Of a stretch of DNA of 64,000 bases, positions 18,916 to 28,391 are shown piece after piece. Positions within the stretch are counted from its first letter, which is position 1, and every line of letters starts with the position of its first letter. Source of the stretch: Pseudomonas sp. ZH-FAD (GTDB lineage: Bacteria; Pseudomonadota; Gammaproteobacteria; Pseudomonadales; Pseudomonadaceae); assembly GCF_002803095.1 (NCBI RefSeq), contig NZ_PGLR01000009.1:1-64000 (forward strand), given 5' to 3'. The translations under genes and the position numbers were made by a program. A model generated the notes under the pieces. The model was not told the DNA's origin. It was given only the letters and a program-made list of their open reading frames with translations, and searched no databases.

Positions 18916-19811
18916 GGCTCGCGCTTGGCTTCGGCAGTCAGGGGTGGGCTGGCAGGATAAAAGCCTGCGGCGAGCATCGCCAGCCCATCCGGCACGCGCG
19001 GCCCGAGACCGCCGACCAGCAGGGTCGGGTCCAACGCCAGCAAACGTCCCTCGCGCGCCGCACGGGTACCGGCCAGGGCAGGGTTCTGCTGCAGCAGGGC
19101 CTGCCTGGCCGCGTCACCCTCCAAGGCGCGATCAGCCACCACCACGACCTGCGGATCGAGCGCCAGCAGCGCTTCGCTGGACAACGCCTTGTAGCCGCTG
19201 TGACTGGCCAGGTTGCGCCCGCCGGCACGGCTGATCAGCCAGTCGGCAGCGGTGTCGATACCACCAACCAGCGGACTGCCACCGGCATGACCGAGCAATA
19301 GCAACACACCAGGCGCGTCCTGACTGCGCTGCGCCTGCTCGACCCATTGCTGCTGGGTCTGCAGACGCTCCTGGTAATCGGTAAAGGCGCGCTGCGCTGC
19401 CGCCTCATCACCGAGCAACTGGCCTAGACGCTGCAGGTTGCTCTGCAGGCTGTCCAGCTCGGCCCGCGCAGTCAGGCGCTCGATGCGCACACCCGCAGCC
19501 GCCAGTTGCGCGAGTACCGGCGGCGGGCCCATTTCTTCACTGCCCAGCAGCAGATCCGGACGCAGGGCGAGAATGCCCTCGGCCGCCAGTTGCCGCTGAT
19601 AACCGACGCTGGGCAACTTGGTCAGCGAGGCGGGATGACGACTGGTGGTATCGACGCCCACCAGCTTGCTCTCCCCGCCGAGCAGCACCACCCACTCACT
19701 CAGCGCGCCACCGGAACTCACCCAGCGCTGCGGCAGCGGCTCGGCCGCCAGCACCATATTGGGAAATAGCAGGACGGCCGCCAGGCCGCCCAGGATATTG
19801 GCAAGACGCAT
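18912..19811 (-). CDS. phuT: Periplasmic heme-binding protein PhuT
   Basis: PhuT (299 aa) is the substrate-binding protein that carries heme to PhuUV. A signal peptide is at residues 1-23 (ending NMVLAA). The class III binding-protein fold is split by a long helix. Tyr71 in LPSVGYQRQL matches the tyrosine known to ligate heme in PhuT/ShuT. GAGGAG stands 10 nt before the ATG. phuS lies 63 bp upstream. Confidence 0.93.
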   Translation of the reverse strand: MRLANILGGLAAVLLFPNMVLAAEPLPQRWVSSGGALSEWVVLLGGESKLVGVDTTSRHPASLTKLPSVGYQRQLAAEGILALRPDLLLGSEEMGPPPVLAQLAAAGVRIERLTARAELDSLQSNLQRLGQLLGDEAAAQRAFTDYQERLQTQQQWVEQAQRSQDAPGVLLLLGHAGGSPLVGGIDTAADWLISRAGGRNLASHSGYKALSSEALLALDPQVVVVADRALEGDAARQALLQQNPALAGTRAAREGRLLALDPTLLVGGLGPRVPDGLAMLAAGFYPASPPLTAEAKREP

Positions 19812-19874
19812 GATCTTGACTCCTCGAAGATGACATCGACCGGCCAGCCGTTGCGGGTGACCGGCACACTCGGC

Positions 19875-20939
19875 TCAGGCCAGCACAGGCAGTGATTCGG
19901 CCAGCTCGCGCCAGTCGTCACGCTCGGCCATGCCCGGCTTGCGCGCACCGAACAGCTGGACCACCAGCTCACCCTCGGCATCGAAGGCCTCCAGACTGGT
20001 GATCACCCCGTCGATGCTGGGTTTGCGCACGCGCCACAACTCGACCACACCACGCGTCTGCAGATGCAGGTTGAAGTCGGGGTCAAGCACGTTGAACCAG
20101 CTGTCCATCCAGCGCAGGTTGTGCACCGGACCGGTGTGGATCTGAATGCAGTGGCGGTTGCCAACGAACACCATGATCGGCACTTCACGGGCAGCGGCCT
20201 GCTCCATCAGCACCGTCAGCTCAGAGGTCGCCAACGGCTGCGCCCATTGCTCACCCGCCAGGCGCAGCGCCTGAGTACGGGCGACCTCATGCTTCTTCAA
20301 AAGGGCGAAGAAATGGTGGGTGTCCTGCAGCGTCGCCCAGCCCTCACGCAACGCCTGACTGTCGATATCCGCGTCGGCTCTGCGCAGCGGCGCAGCAGGC
20401 GGCGGCAACAACTGCAATTCGGCGCTCTGCTCGCCAGCGAAGCGTTCGACCAGCGGCTGCCAGGCGCTCAGCTCACTGCGTTCGGTCAGGTAGACCTTGT
20501 GCACGGCAATGCCCTGCTGGTCGAACACCTGGATGCTGCGCTGGGTGCCCTTGGCGGTTTCCTCGGCGACGGCGAACACGCTGGCCCAGCCACCGAGGAA
20601 AAGACGCAGGTCGATATCGGCAGACACCACCAGGCCCATTTGCCCGGATGCGGCAACACTCACCTCGCGGTACAGCCCCTTGCGTTCATGGACACAGTGC
20701 TCATTGCGAGTCAGCACCATCACATGACCGAGAACGCCAAGCGCCGGCAGCAGTTCGGCCCAGTCCGGGCGCAGCCGCTGGGTGTCGATGCCCAGACGGC
20801 TAGCAGTCAGCTCGGCCTCGCTCACGCCCAGCTGTGCTGCCGCCTCGCGGGCGCGCAGACGTGGTTGTTGCAGGCGTAACGCTTGCCAAGCCTGGTAAAG
20901 ATTGACCGCCTGAGCGGCAGCAGTTGGAGCGGTACTCAT
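19875..20939 (-). CDS. phuS: Cytoplasmic heme-trafficking protein PhuS
   Basis: PhuS (354 aa, HemS/ChuX family) takes up heme in the cytoplasm and delivers it to heme oxygenase. In P. aeruginosa the apo form also binds the prrF1 promoter. Two HemS-like halves are visible. The heme-ligand histidine pair is His208-His209 in LQDTHHFFALL, matching His209 of PhuS. AAGGA lies 9 nt before the ATG. It is the first gene of the phuSTUVW operon; a Fur-box-like site lies 80-100 bp upstream. Confidence 0.95.
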   Translation of the reverse strand: MSTAPTAAAQAVNLYQAWQALRLQQPRLRAREAAAQLGVSEAELTASRLGIDTQRLRPDWAELLPALGVLGHVMVLTRNEHCVHERKGLYREVSVAASGQMGLVVSADIDLRLFLGGWASVFAVAEETAKGTQRSIQVFDQQGIAVHKVYLTERSELSAWQPLVERFAGEQSAELQLLPPPAAPLRRADADIDSQALREGWATLQDTHHFFALLKKHEVARTQALRLAGEQWAQPLATSELTVLMEQAAAREVPIMVFVGNRHCIQIHTGPVHNLRWMDSWFNVLDPDFNLHLQTRGVVELWRVRKPSIDGVITSLEAFDAEGELVVQLFGARKPGMAERDDWRELAESLPVLA

Positions 20940-21018
20940 GGGAACAGTCCTTCCTCGCGGGCGATTGCCAGTGTCTTTGCGGTACTGACCTCAGGTCAGC
21001 GCCAACAAAACAGAGCGA

Positions 21019-21040
21019 TAATCTACATGAGAATCACTTA
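21019..21040 (-). promoter_or_regulatory. Candidate Fur box / promoter of phuSTUVW
   Basis: TAATCTACATGAGAATCACTTA lies 80 bp upstream of phuS. It contains the TGAGAAT half typical of Fur sites, and TATATA on the minus strand at about 21040-21045 could be a -10. The rest of the 298-bp gap up to the Rieske gene shows no other feature and, in particular, no phuR. Confidence 0.6.
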
Positions 21041-21237
21041 TATAGAGTAGTAATCCACCCCTAATCACTGTAACGCCGCCAACCTTGGGCATAGGCGTCG
21101 TACCCGAGCATGGATGCGCCCTCTTTCTTCTTGCGGGATAATCCGCCCCTGTTGCGGCGCTATGCGCCACCTTCTCCGGAGGGAGAAGATCATCAGAGGT
21201 CGCCACTAAGCGACTTCCACGCTAACGGGAAACCGCG

Positions 21238-21555
21238 ATGATCCGCTTGTGCGCCCCACATGAACTGGCCGAAGGTCAGAGCCGGGGCTTCGTCATAAAC
21301 CAGTTGAACCTGCTCGCCGTGCGCAGGGCTGGCCAGGTACATGCCTACCTCAACCGCTGCCCGCATCGCGGCATTGCACTGGAATGGCAGAAGGACGATT
21401 TTCTCGATGACAGCGGCAGCCTGATCCGCTGCGCGACCCATGGCGCGCTGTTTCTGATCGAGAACGGCGAATGCGTGGCGGGCCCCTGCGAGGGGCAGGC
21501 ACTGCTAATGCTGGAATGCAGGGAAGATGCGAACGGAATCTGGATCGCCCCGTAG
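21238..21555 (+). CDS. Rieske [2Fe-2S] domain protein
   Basis: A 105-aa single-domain Rieske ferredoxin-like protein. Cluster ligands are visible as Cys41-x-His43 (CPHRG) and Cys65-x-x-His68 (CATHG), followed by the typical C-terminal strands. Related small proteins accompany oxygenases or nitrite reductases, but no partner is encoded beside it here. The ATG at 21238 has no strong ribosome site in the last 10 nt. It converges with sfsA (4 bp gap). Confidence 0.88.
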   Translation: MIRLCAPHELAEGQSRGFVINQLNLLAVRRAGQVHAYLNRCPHRGIALEWQKDDFLDDSGSLIRCATHGALFLIENGECVAGPCEGQALLMLECREDANGIWIAP

Positions 21556-21558
21556 CGC

Positions 21559-22266
21559 CTACGCCAGCACCTCCAGCCGGCGAACCAGGGCGATCCCTTC
21601 GGGACTGAGTTCGGCGCCGTAGGCCAGTACCTCAACCCCCGCGGCTTTGGCCTCGCGCAAGCCGGCAGCGTAAGTCGGATCGATTTCCTCGGCAGCGCGC
21701 ACAGCGCGGATTTCCGAGAGGTTCACGCAATACAGCTGCACGGTCCGCACACCGGCACGCGCCAGCGCCGCCAGCTCGCGCAGATGCTTGGCGCCGCGCT
21801 GCGTCACCGCATCGGGAAAGGCCGCCACATCGCTGCCATCGAAACCCAGCGTCACGCTCTTGACCTCGACATAGACCGGTCCGTGCGGGTAATCAAGGCG
21901 AAAGTCGGCGCGGCTGTTCTCCACGCCGTAAGCCACCTCGCGCTTGAGCGCGGTGAAGCCGGCCAGCTCCGCGATCAGCCCGGCGCGCAGCGCCTCTTCC
22001 ACCAGAGCATTGGCCCGCGCGGTATTGATGCAGGCCAGGCGCCCTTGCGGCGTTTCACTGATTTCCCAACTGCCCGGTAACTTGCGCTTGGGATCCTTGC
22101 TGCGGCTGAACCACACCCGGCACCCTTCGCTCATGCAATTGAGCATCGAGCCGGTGTTGGCGCAGTGGATGGTCATCTGCTCGCCGCTGGCGGTCTCGAT
22201 ATCGGCGAGAAAGCGCTTGTAGCGGCGCAGCAGGCGCCCCTCTTCCAGCGGCGGATCAAAGCGCAT
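21559..22266 (-). CDS. sfsA: Sugar fermentation stimulation protein SfsA homologue
   Basis: A 235-aa SfsA family protein: an N-terminal OB-like region ([28 protein letters not shown]) and a C-terminal nuclease-like domain ([20 protein letters not shown], with the D...E-x-K pattern of PD-(D/E)xK enzymes). DNA binding has been reported for the E. coli protein; its physiological role is unclear. Its first 11 bases overlap the end of the aminotransferase gene, so they are coupled. Confidence 0.93.
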   Translation of the reverse strand: MRFDPPLEEGRLLRRYKRFLADIETASGEQMTIHCANTGSMLNCMSEGCRVWFSRSKDPKRKLPGSWEISETPQGRLACINTARANALVEEALRAGLIAELAGFTALKREVAYGVENSRADFRLDYPHGPVYVEVKSVTLGFDGSDVAAFPDAVTQRGAKHLRELAALARAGVRTVQLYCVNLSEIRAVRAAEEIDPTYAAGLREAKAAGVEVLAYGAELSPEGIALVRRLEVLA

Positions 22267-23437
22267 CGGGCTTCCAGCTCTTCAGACCACGGGCGATACG
22301 CTCGACCGCCTGCTGCAGGCGCTCGACGTTCTGCGTATAGGCGAAGCGCACATGGTGCCCGGCCTGATAGCGACCGAAATCCAGCCCAGGGGTGAAGGCC
22401 ACATGCTCGGTTTCGATGAAGTGCCGGCAGAAAGCGAAGGCATCACCGCCGAAGCCGCTGATATCTGCATATAGATAGAAGGCACCTTCAGGCTCCACGG
22501 CGATACCAAAGCCCAGCTCGCGCAACGCCGGCAACAGATAGTCGCGGCGGCGCTGGAATTCGTGACGACGCTCTTCGAGGATCGCCAGTGTGGCCGGCTC
22601 GAAGCAGGCCAGCGCGGCATGCTGGGCCATGCTCGGCGCACTGATGTAGAGGTTCTGCGCCAGCTTTTCCAGCTCCGGCACGGCCGCCTCGGGCGCCACC
22701 AGCCAACCCAGGCGCCAGCCGGTCATACCGAAATATTTGGAGAAACTGTTGAGCACGAAGGCGTCGTTATCCACCTCCAGCACGCTCGCCGCGTCGCAGC
22801 CGTAGGTCAGGCCGTGGTAGATCTCGTCCACCACCAGATGGCCGCCGCGCTGCTTGAGGCAGGTTGACAAGGCTGCCAGCTCATCCTTGTGCAGCAAGGT
22901 GCCTGTCGGATTGGCCGGCGACGCGACCAGGGCGCCGACGCTGTCCGAGTCCCAATGCCGCTCCACCAGGTGCGGGGTGAGCTGGTAACGCACGTCCGGG
23001 CCGACCGGCACCAGTTGTGCGGCCCCTTCGACCAGGCGCAGGAAGTGGCGGTTGCAGGGATAGCCCGGATCGGCCAGCAGCCAGTGCTTGCCTGGATCGA
23101 CCAGCAGGCTGGCGGCCAGCAGCAACGCGCCCGAGCCGCCCGGCGTAACCAGGATGCGCTGCGGGTCGATATTCAACCGGTAGCGTTCGGCATAGAAGCC
23201 GGCGATGGCTTCACGCAGCTGCGGTAGGCCACGCGCGGCGGTGTAACGGGTATGCCCGGCAGCCAGCGCGGCCTGCCCGGCGCGGATGATCGGCTCGGCG
23301 GTGGTGAAATCCGGCTCGCCGATCTCCAGGTGGATCACATCGTGACCAGCCGTCTGCAATTCGTTGGCACGCGCCAGCAAGGCCATCACATGGAAGGGTT
23401 CGATGGCGCGACTGCGCGCACTGTAGAGCTGGGCCAT
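22256..23437 (-). CDS. Pyridoxal-phosphate aminotransferase, class I/II
   Basis: A 393-aa fold-type I aminotransferase. The PLP lysine is in [17 protein letters not shown]; the phosphate and substrate contacts include [11 protein letters not shown] and the C-terminal Arg in [11 protein letters not shown]. Substrate is not decided by sequence; aspartate, aromatic or valine-pyruvate types are all possible. The ATG at 23437 (MAQLYSARS) starts the conserved part; the frame stays open 23 codons upstream. It forms a pair with sfsA and is divergent from dksA. Confidence 0.9.
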   Translation of the reverse strand: MAQLYSARSRAIEPFHVMALLARANELQTAGHDVIHLEIGEPDFTTAEPIIRAGQAALAAGHTRYTAARGLPQLREAIAGFYAERYRLNIDPQRILVTPGGSGALLLAASLLVDPGKHWLLADPGYPCNRHFLRLVEGAAQLVPVGPDVRYQLTPHLVERHWDSDSVGALVASPANPTGTLLHKDELAALSTCLKQRGGHLVVDEIYHGLTYGCDAASVLEVDNDAFVLNSFSKYFGMTGWRLGWLVAPEAAVPELEKLAQNLYISAPSMAQHAALACFEPATLAILEERRHEFQRRRDYLLPALRELGFGIAVEPEGAFYLYADISGFGGDAFAFCRHFIETEHVAFTPGLDFGRYQAGHHVRFAYTQNVERLQQAVERIARGLKSWKPDAL

Positions 23438-23695
23438 GGGTCTGTCTTCAGGGTTGCGAGGCGCGGATTCTAGCAGGGCAGCTTGAGCCCGCGGCAAGGG
23501 CGCCAAAGCGCCGCTACGCTTACTGGCCAGTCACATGCAGATTTCGTTCACACCTGGGACAGGGCAGAGACAACCGGGAGTAGCGCGCCCCGATTCGATC
23601 TGGTAAGTTCGCCGGCTTGCAGTCGCAGGGCCGGACAAACGCCTGGCAATGGAATAACCTGCGCGATGGATTAGAAAGAGTGAGAGGCGTCATCC

Positions 23696-24142
23696 ATGCC
23701 CACAAAAGAAAAAGCCAAAAGCACCAGCCAGCTGATTCGTGGTTTCGAGCCCTATCAAGAGAAGAAGGGCGAGGAATACATGAGCGAGCCGATGCGCGCT
23801 CACTTCACCAGCATCCTCAATAAGTGGAAGCTGGAGCTGATGCAGGAAGTCGACCGTACCGTGCACCACATGCAGGACGAAGCGGCCAACTTCCCGGACC
23901 CGGCCGACCGCGCCAGCCAGGAAGAAGAGTTCAGCCTGGAACTGCGCGCCCGTGACCGCGAGCGCAAGCTGATCAAGAAGATCGACGAGACGCTGCAACT
24001 GATCGAAGACAACGATTACGGTTGGTGCGACTCCTGCGGCGTCGAAATCGGCATCCGCCGCCTCGAAGCCCGCCCGACCGCGACTCTGTGCATCGACTGC
24101 AAGACGCTGGCGGAAATCAAGGAAAAGCAGATCGGTTCCTGA
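23696..24142 (+). CDS. dksA: RNA polymerase-binding regulator DksA
   Basis: DksA (148 aa) binds in the RNA polymerase secondary channel and, with ppGpp, represses rRNA promoters such as the four in this window and activates amino acid genes. The coiled coil carries the conserved tip DPADRAS (residues 68-74). The C4 zinc finger is intact: Cys111, Cys114, Cys132, Cys135 (WCDSCG ... LCIDC), so this is the zinc form and not DksA2. GAGAGG lies 9 nt before the ATG. A terminator separates it from gluQ. The 258-bp gap upstream holds no other gene. Confidence 0.97.
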   Translation: MPTKEKAKSTSQLIRGFEPYQEKKGEEYMSEPMRAHFTSILNKWKLELMQEVDRTVHHMQDEAANFPDPADRASQEEEFSLELRARDRERKLIKKIDETLQLIEDNDYGWCDSCGVEIGIRRLEARPTATLCIDCKTLAEIKEKQIGS

Positions 24143-24150
24143 TCTGACGA

Positions 24151-24180
24151 CGGGGCGCTTAGGCGCCCCGCTCTGTTTCT
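24151..24180 (+). terminator. Terminator after dksA
   Basis: CGGGGCGC-TTAG-GCGCCCCG (24151-24170), an 8-bp stem followed by a T-containing tail (CTCTGTTTCT). It lies just before gluQ, so some readthrough into gluQ is likely. Confidence 0.75.
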
Positions 24181-24192
24181 GGCCTTGGCTCC

Positions 24193-25077
24193 ATGAACAC
24201 TGCCTATATCGGGCGCTTCGCCCCCACGCCCAGCGGCTATCTGCACTTCGGTTCGCTGGTTGCCGCCCTCGCCTCCTACCTCGATGCCCGCGCCGTCGGC
24301 GGCCGCTGGCTGCTGCGCATGGAGGACCTCGACCCGCCACGGGAAATACCTGGCGCACAGGACGCGATCCTGCGCACGCTGGAGACCTACGGTTTCGAGT
24401 GGGACGGCGAACTGGTGCGCCAGAGCGAGCGGCATGCCGAATACGCAGCAGTGATCGCCCGCCTGTTCAGTCAGGGTCTGGCCTATGCGTGCACCTGTTC
24501 GCGCAAGCAACTGGAAGGCTACGCCGGCATCTATCCGGGGCTCTGCCGTAACGCCTGCCATCCTGATCACGATGCCGCCATCCGCCTGCGCGTACCGGAG
24601 CTGGACTACCACTTCATCGACCGCGTGCAGGGCGAATTTCGCCAGCACCTGGGCCGCGAAGTCGGCGACTTCGTGATTCGCCGCCGTGACGGCCTGTTCG
24701 CCTATCAGCTCGCCGTGGTGCTGGACGATGCCTGGCAGGGTGTGACCGACGTGGTGCGTGGCGCCGACCTGCTCGACTCCACGCCGCGCCAGTTGTACCT
24801 GCAGGAACTGCTCGGGCAGCCACAACCGCGTTATCTGCACGTGCCGCTGATCATCCAGCCCGATGGCCACAAGCTGGGCAAGAGCTACCGCTCGCCACCG
24901 CTGCCCGCCGATCAGGCCGGGCCTCTGCTGCTACGCGCCCTGCGAGCCTTAGGCCAGCAACCGCCCAGCGACCTGCAAGGCGCGGCACCTGCCGAGCTTC
25001 TGGCCTGGGGCATCGTCAACTGGGATGCCACGCGCATTCCACGTAGCCGTACCCTGGCCGAAGCACAATTGAAGTAG
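24193..25077 (+). CDS. gluQ: Glutamyl-Q tRNA(Asp) synthetase
   Basis: GluQ-RS (294 aa) is a truncated glutamyl-tRNA synthetase that attaches glutamate to the queuosine base of tRNA-Asp. It holds the catalytic core only: the HIGH-like HFGSLVAA after APTPSGYL, zinc-site cysteines in CTCSRKQLEGY...GLCRNAC, and a KLGKS signature (HKLGKSYRS). The anticodon-binding domain is absent, as in the family. The dksA-gluQ pair is conserved in gamma-proteobacteria, often with control by a terminator between them, as seen here. Confidence 0.95.
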   Translation: MNTAYIGRFAPTPSGYLHFGSLVAALASYLDARAVGGRWLLRMEDLDPPREIPGAQDAILRTLETYGFEWDGELVRQSERHAEYAAVIARLFSQGLAYACTCSRKQLEGYAGIYPGLCRNACHPDHDAAIRLRVPELDYHFIDRVQGEFRQHLGREVGDFVIRRRDGLFAYQLAVVLDDAWQGVTDVVRGADLLDSTPRQLYLQELLGQPQPRYLHVPLIIQPDGHKLGKSYRSPPLPADQAGPLLLRALRALGQQPPSDLQGAAPAELLAWGIVNWDATRIPRSRTLAEAQLK

Positions 25078-25079
25078 CC

Positions 25080-25138
25080 GTAGCCCGGATGCAATCCGGG
25101 AACGATGTGCAGGCATCCCCGGATTTCATCCGGGCTAC
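25080..25138. repeat. REP palindrome pair (family GTAGCCCGGATG)
   Basis: Two 21-bp units face each other: GTAGCCCGGATGCAATCCGGG (25080-25100) and the inverse of GTAGCCCGGATGAAATCCGGG (25118-25138), differing at one base and separated by 17 bp. This is the layout of a Pseudomonas REP doublet (BIME). It sits between gluQ and cbrX and can fold into a strong hairpin. Confidence 0.85.
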
Positions 25139-25221
25139 GCGCCAGACAAGCTGGCTTCAAGTTTGTGGCTTGCGATGCGCGGCATCCTTTACCATCGCGG
25201 CATCTTTCGACGAGATGTCAC

Positions 25222-25398
25222 ATGTATATCTACCGACTGGTTCTGATCCTGGTAGTGGGGATCTACCTGTTCTCACCGGCCATCATGGACTGGTGGATCG
25301 ACCCCAATGGCGCCTGGTATCGGCCTTATCTGCTGTGGCTGATCCTGATCGTCGTCACCTTCATTCTTCAGAGCCAACGCGATGCTGACGAGCTTTAG
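25222..25398 (+). CDS. cbrX: Small membrane protein CbrX
   Basis: A 58-aa hydrophobic protein with two predicted membrane segments (YRLVLILVVGIYLFSPAIM and YLLWLILIVVTFILQ). In pseudomonads a small gene, cbrX, precedes cbrA in the cbrXAB operon and is translationally coupled to it. Here its last 17 bases overlap the start of cbrA in another frame, which fits. The ATG at 25222 was chosen because the hydrophobic sequence begins there; the open frame extends 39 codons upstream, through the REP element, without coding signs. Confidence 0.85.
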   Translation: MYIYRLVLILVVGIYLFSPAIMDWWIDPNGAWYRPYLLWLILIVVTFILQSQRDADEL

Positions 25399-28336
25399 CC
25401 TGAGCGAACTGATCCTGATCAGCGCCGGCTATCTGCTGGTGCTGTTCGGCGTCGCCTGGGTCAGTGAACACGGTCTTATTCCCCGCTGGATCATCCGCCA
25501 CCCGCTGACCTACACCCTGTCGCTGGGCGTCTATGCCAGCGCCTGGGCCTTCTACGGCACGGTGGGCCTGGCCTATCAGTACGGTTACGGTTTCCTTGCC
25601 AGTTACCTGGGCGTTTCCGGTGCCTTCCTGCTGGCACCGGTGTTGCTCTACCCGATCCTGCGCATCACTCGTACCTACCAGCTGTCATCGTTGGCCGACC
25701 TGTTCGCCTTTCGCTTTCGCAGCACCTGGGCCGGCGCACTGACCACCCTGTTCATGCTCATCGGCGTGCTGCCGCTGCTGGCCCTGCAGATCCAGGCGGT
25801 GGCCGACTCCATCGGCATCCTCAGCCGCGAGCCGCTGCAGGAAAAAGTGGCGCTGAGCTACTGCGGCCTGATCATCCTCTTCACCATTCTCTTCGGTGCG
25901 CGCCATATCGCCACGCGCGAGAAGCACGAGGGCCTGGTGTTCGCCATCGCCTTCGAATCGCTGGTCAAGCTGGTCGCCCTCGGCGTCATCGGCTGGTACG
26001 CGCTGTATCAGGTGTTCGGCGGCCCGCGTGAGCTGGAATTGTGGCTGGTGCAGAACCAAGCGGCGCTGGCCACCCTGCACACGCCGCTGCAGGAGGGCCC
26101 ATGGCGCACCCTGCTGCTGGTGTTCTTCGCCTCGGCCATCGTCATGCCGCACATGTACCACATGACCTTCACCGAGAACCTCAATCCGCGCGCCATGGTC
26201 AGCGCCAGCTGGGGCCTGCCGCTGTTCCTGCTGCTGATGAGCCTGGCCGTGCCGCTGATTCTCTGGGCCGGTCTCAAGCTTGGCGCCACCACCAATCCGG
26301 AATATTTCACCCTGGGCCTGGGCATCGCCGTTAACAGCGAGGCGCTGGCACTGCTGGCCTATGTCGGCGGCCTCTCCGCCTCCAGCGGGCTGATCATCGT
26401 TTCCACCCTGGCGCTGTCGGGCATGGCGCTGAACCACCTGGTGCTGCCGCTCTATCAGCCACCGGCCGAGGGCAACATCTACCGCTGGCTGAAGTGGACC
26501 CGCCGCACGCTGATCGCCTGCATCATCATGGCCGGCTACGGCTTCTACCTGCTGCTCGGCGCCCAGCAGGACCTGGCCAACCTCGGTATCGTCGCCTTCG
26601 TCGCCACCCTGCAGTTCCTGCCCGGTGTGCTCTCGGTGCTGTATTGGCAAACGGCCAATCGCCGCGGCTTTATCGCCGGCTTGCTGGCCGGCATCAGTGT
26701 CTGGGCACTGACCATGCTGCTGCCGCTGCTGGGCAACCTGGAAGGCTTCTACCTGCCGCTGTTCAACGTCATCTATGTACTCGACGACGCCAGCTGGCAC
26801 CTCGCAGCCATTGCCTCGCTCGCCGCCAACGTACTGGTGTTCACCCTGGTGTCGCTGTTCACCGAGGCCAGCCCCGAGGAAAAGAGCGCCGCCGAAGCCT
26901 GCGCGGTGGACAATGTGCGCCGCCCGCAACGACGCGAGCTGGTGGCGGTATCGCCGCAGGACTTTGCCGCGCAACTGGCCAAGCCGCTTGGCGCCAAGAC
27001 TGCGCAACGCGAAGTCGAACAGGCCCTGCGCGATCTGCATCTGCCCTTCGACGAGAGCCGCCCCTACGCCCTGCGCCGCCTGCGTGACCGCATCGAGGCC
27101 AACCTGTCCGGCCTGATGGGGCCGAGCGTGGCGCAGGACATCGTGGAAACCTTCCTGCCCTACAAGTCCGGCAGCGAGGGTTATGTCACCGAAGACATCC
27201 ACTTCATCGAAAGCCGCCTGGAAGACTACCAGTCGCGCCTCACCGGCCTCGCCGCCGAGCTCGATGCCCTGCGCCGCTACCACCGCCAGACCCTGCAGGA
27301 GCTGCCAATGGGCGTGTGCTCGCTGGCCAAGGATCAGGAGATCCTGATGTGGAACCGGGCCATGGAAGAGCTCACCGACATCCCCGCGCAGCGCATCGTC
27401 GGCTCGCGCCTGAGCACCCTGAGCGAACCCTGGCAGAGCCTGCTGCAGGACTTCATCGAACGCCCGGATCAGCACCTGCATAAACAGCACCTGGCGCTCG
27501 ACGGCCAGATCCGCTGGCTCAACCTGCACAAGGCAGCCATCAACGAGCCACTGGCCCCCGGTAACAGTGGCCTGGTGCTGCTGGTCGAAGACCAGACCGA
27601 AACCCAGATGCTCGAAGACAAGCTGGTGCACTCCGAACGCCTGGCCAGCATCGGCCGCCTGGCCGCTGGCGTGGCCCATGAGATCGGCAACCCGATCACC
27701 GGCATCGCCTGCCTGGCGCAGAACCTGCGCGAAGAGCGCGAAACCGACGCCGAGCTGACCGAAATCAGTGGACAGATACTCGAACAGACCAAGCGCGTCT
27801 CGCGCATCGTCCAGTCGCTGATGAGCTTCGCCCATTCCGGCAGTCACCAGCGCAGCGACGAGCCGGTATGCCTGGCCGACGTGGCGCAGGACGCCATCGG
27901 CCTGCTGTCGCTGAACAAACGCAACTTCGACATCCAGTTCTACAACCTGTGCGATCCGCAGCACTGGGCCTGTGGCGATCCGCAGCGTCTGGCCCAGGTA
28001 CTGATCAACCTGCTATCCAACGCCCGCGACGCCTCGCCACCGGGCGGCGCCATCCGTGTGCGCAGCGAAGCCAGCGAGCACACTGTCGACCTGATAGTCG
28101 AGGATGAAGGTAGCGGTATTCCCAAGGCGATCATCGACCGCCTGTTCGAACCCTTCTTCACCACCAAGGACCCCGGCGAGGGGACCGGCCTGGGCCTCGC
28201 GCTGGTCTATTCGATCGTGGAAGAGCATTATGGACAGATAACAATCGACAGCCCGGCAGACCCCGAGCGCCAATTGGGCACTCGAATTCGGGTCACCCTG
28301 CCAAGGCATGTCGAGGCGACGTCCGTAGCGATGTAA
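25382..28336 (+). CDS. cbrA: Sensor histidine kinase CbrA
   Basis: CbrA (984 aa) is the membrane sensor of the CbrAB system that controls use of histidine, proline, arginine and other less-preferred carbon sources. The N-terminal half (1-500) is an SLC5-type sodium/solute-symporter domain with about 12-13 membrane segments, joined by a STAC-like region to a PAS domain (about 635-740: [20 protein letters not shown]). The HisKA box has His766 in [15 protein letters not shown]. The HATPase domain shows [10 protein letters not shown] and [11 protein letters not shown]. Histidine is the transported substrate known for P. putida CbrA. cbrB follows after 55 bp. Confidence 0.96.
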   Translation: MLTSFSLSELILISAGYLLVLFGVAWVSEHGLIPRWIIRHPLTYTLSLGVYASAWAFYGTVGLAYQYGYGFLASYLGVSGAFLLAPVLLYPILRITRTYQLSSLADLFAFRFRSTWAGALTTLFMLIGVLPLLALQIQAVADSIGILSREPLQEKVALSYCGLIILFTILFGARHIATREKHEGLVFAIAFESLVKLVALGVIGWYALYQVFGGPRELELWLVQNQAALATLHTPLQEGPWRTLLLVFFASAIVMPHMYHMTFTENLNPRAMVSASWGLPLFLLLMSLAVPLILWAGLKLGATTNPEYFTLGLGIAVNSEALALLAYVGGLSASSGLIIVSTLALSGMALNHLVLPLYQPPAEGNIYRWLKWTRRTLIACIIMAGYGFYLLLGAQQDLANLGIVAFVATLQFLPGVLSVLYWQTANRRGFIAGLLAGISVWALTMLLPLLGNLEGFYLPLFNVIYVLDDASWHLAAIASLAANVLVFTLVSLFTEASPEEKSAAEACAVDNVRRPQRRELVAVSPQDFAAQLAKPLGAKTAQREVEQALRDLHLPFDESRPYALRRLRDRIEANLSGLMGPSVAQDIVETFLPYKSGSEGYVTEDIHFIESRLEDYQSRLTGLAAELDALRRYHRQTLQELPMGVCSLAKDQEILMWNRAMEELTDIPAQRIVGSRLSTLSEPWQSLLQDFIERPDQHLHKQHLALDGQIRWLNLHKAAINEPLAPGNSGLVLLVEDQTETQMLEDKLVHSERLASIGRLAAGVAHEIGNPITGIACLAQNLREERETDAELTEISGQILEQTKRVSRIVQSLMSFAHSGSHQRSDEPVCLADVAQDAIGLLSLNKRNFDIQFYNLCDPQHWACGDPQRLAQVLINLLSNARDASPPGGAIRVRSEASEHTVDLIVEDEGSGIPKAIIDRLFEPFFTTKDPGEGTGLGLALVYSIVEEHYGQITIDSPADPERQLGTRIRVTLPRHVEATSVAM

Positions 28337-28391
28337 ACAGCGAGAGAGAGGCTGCCAACGGCACCTCCGTGACCGTCGAGAGACCGAATTG

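Noticed and set aside
22256..23437. Naming the aminotransferase as a specific enzyme (for example AlaA, AspC or AvtA)
   Set aside because: The visible motifs are shared by the whole class; substrate cannot be decided by reading.
25685..27964. 759-codon minus-strand frame
   Set aside because: Antisense shadow of cbrA, rich in Gln/Gly/Ala with no domain.
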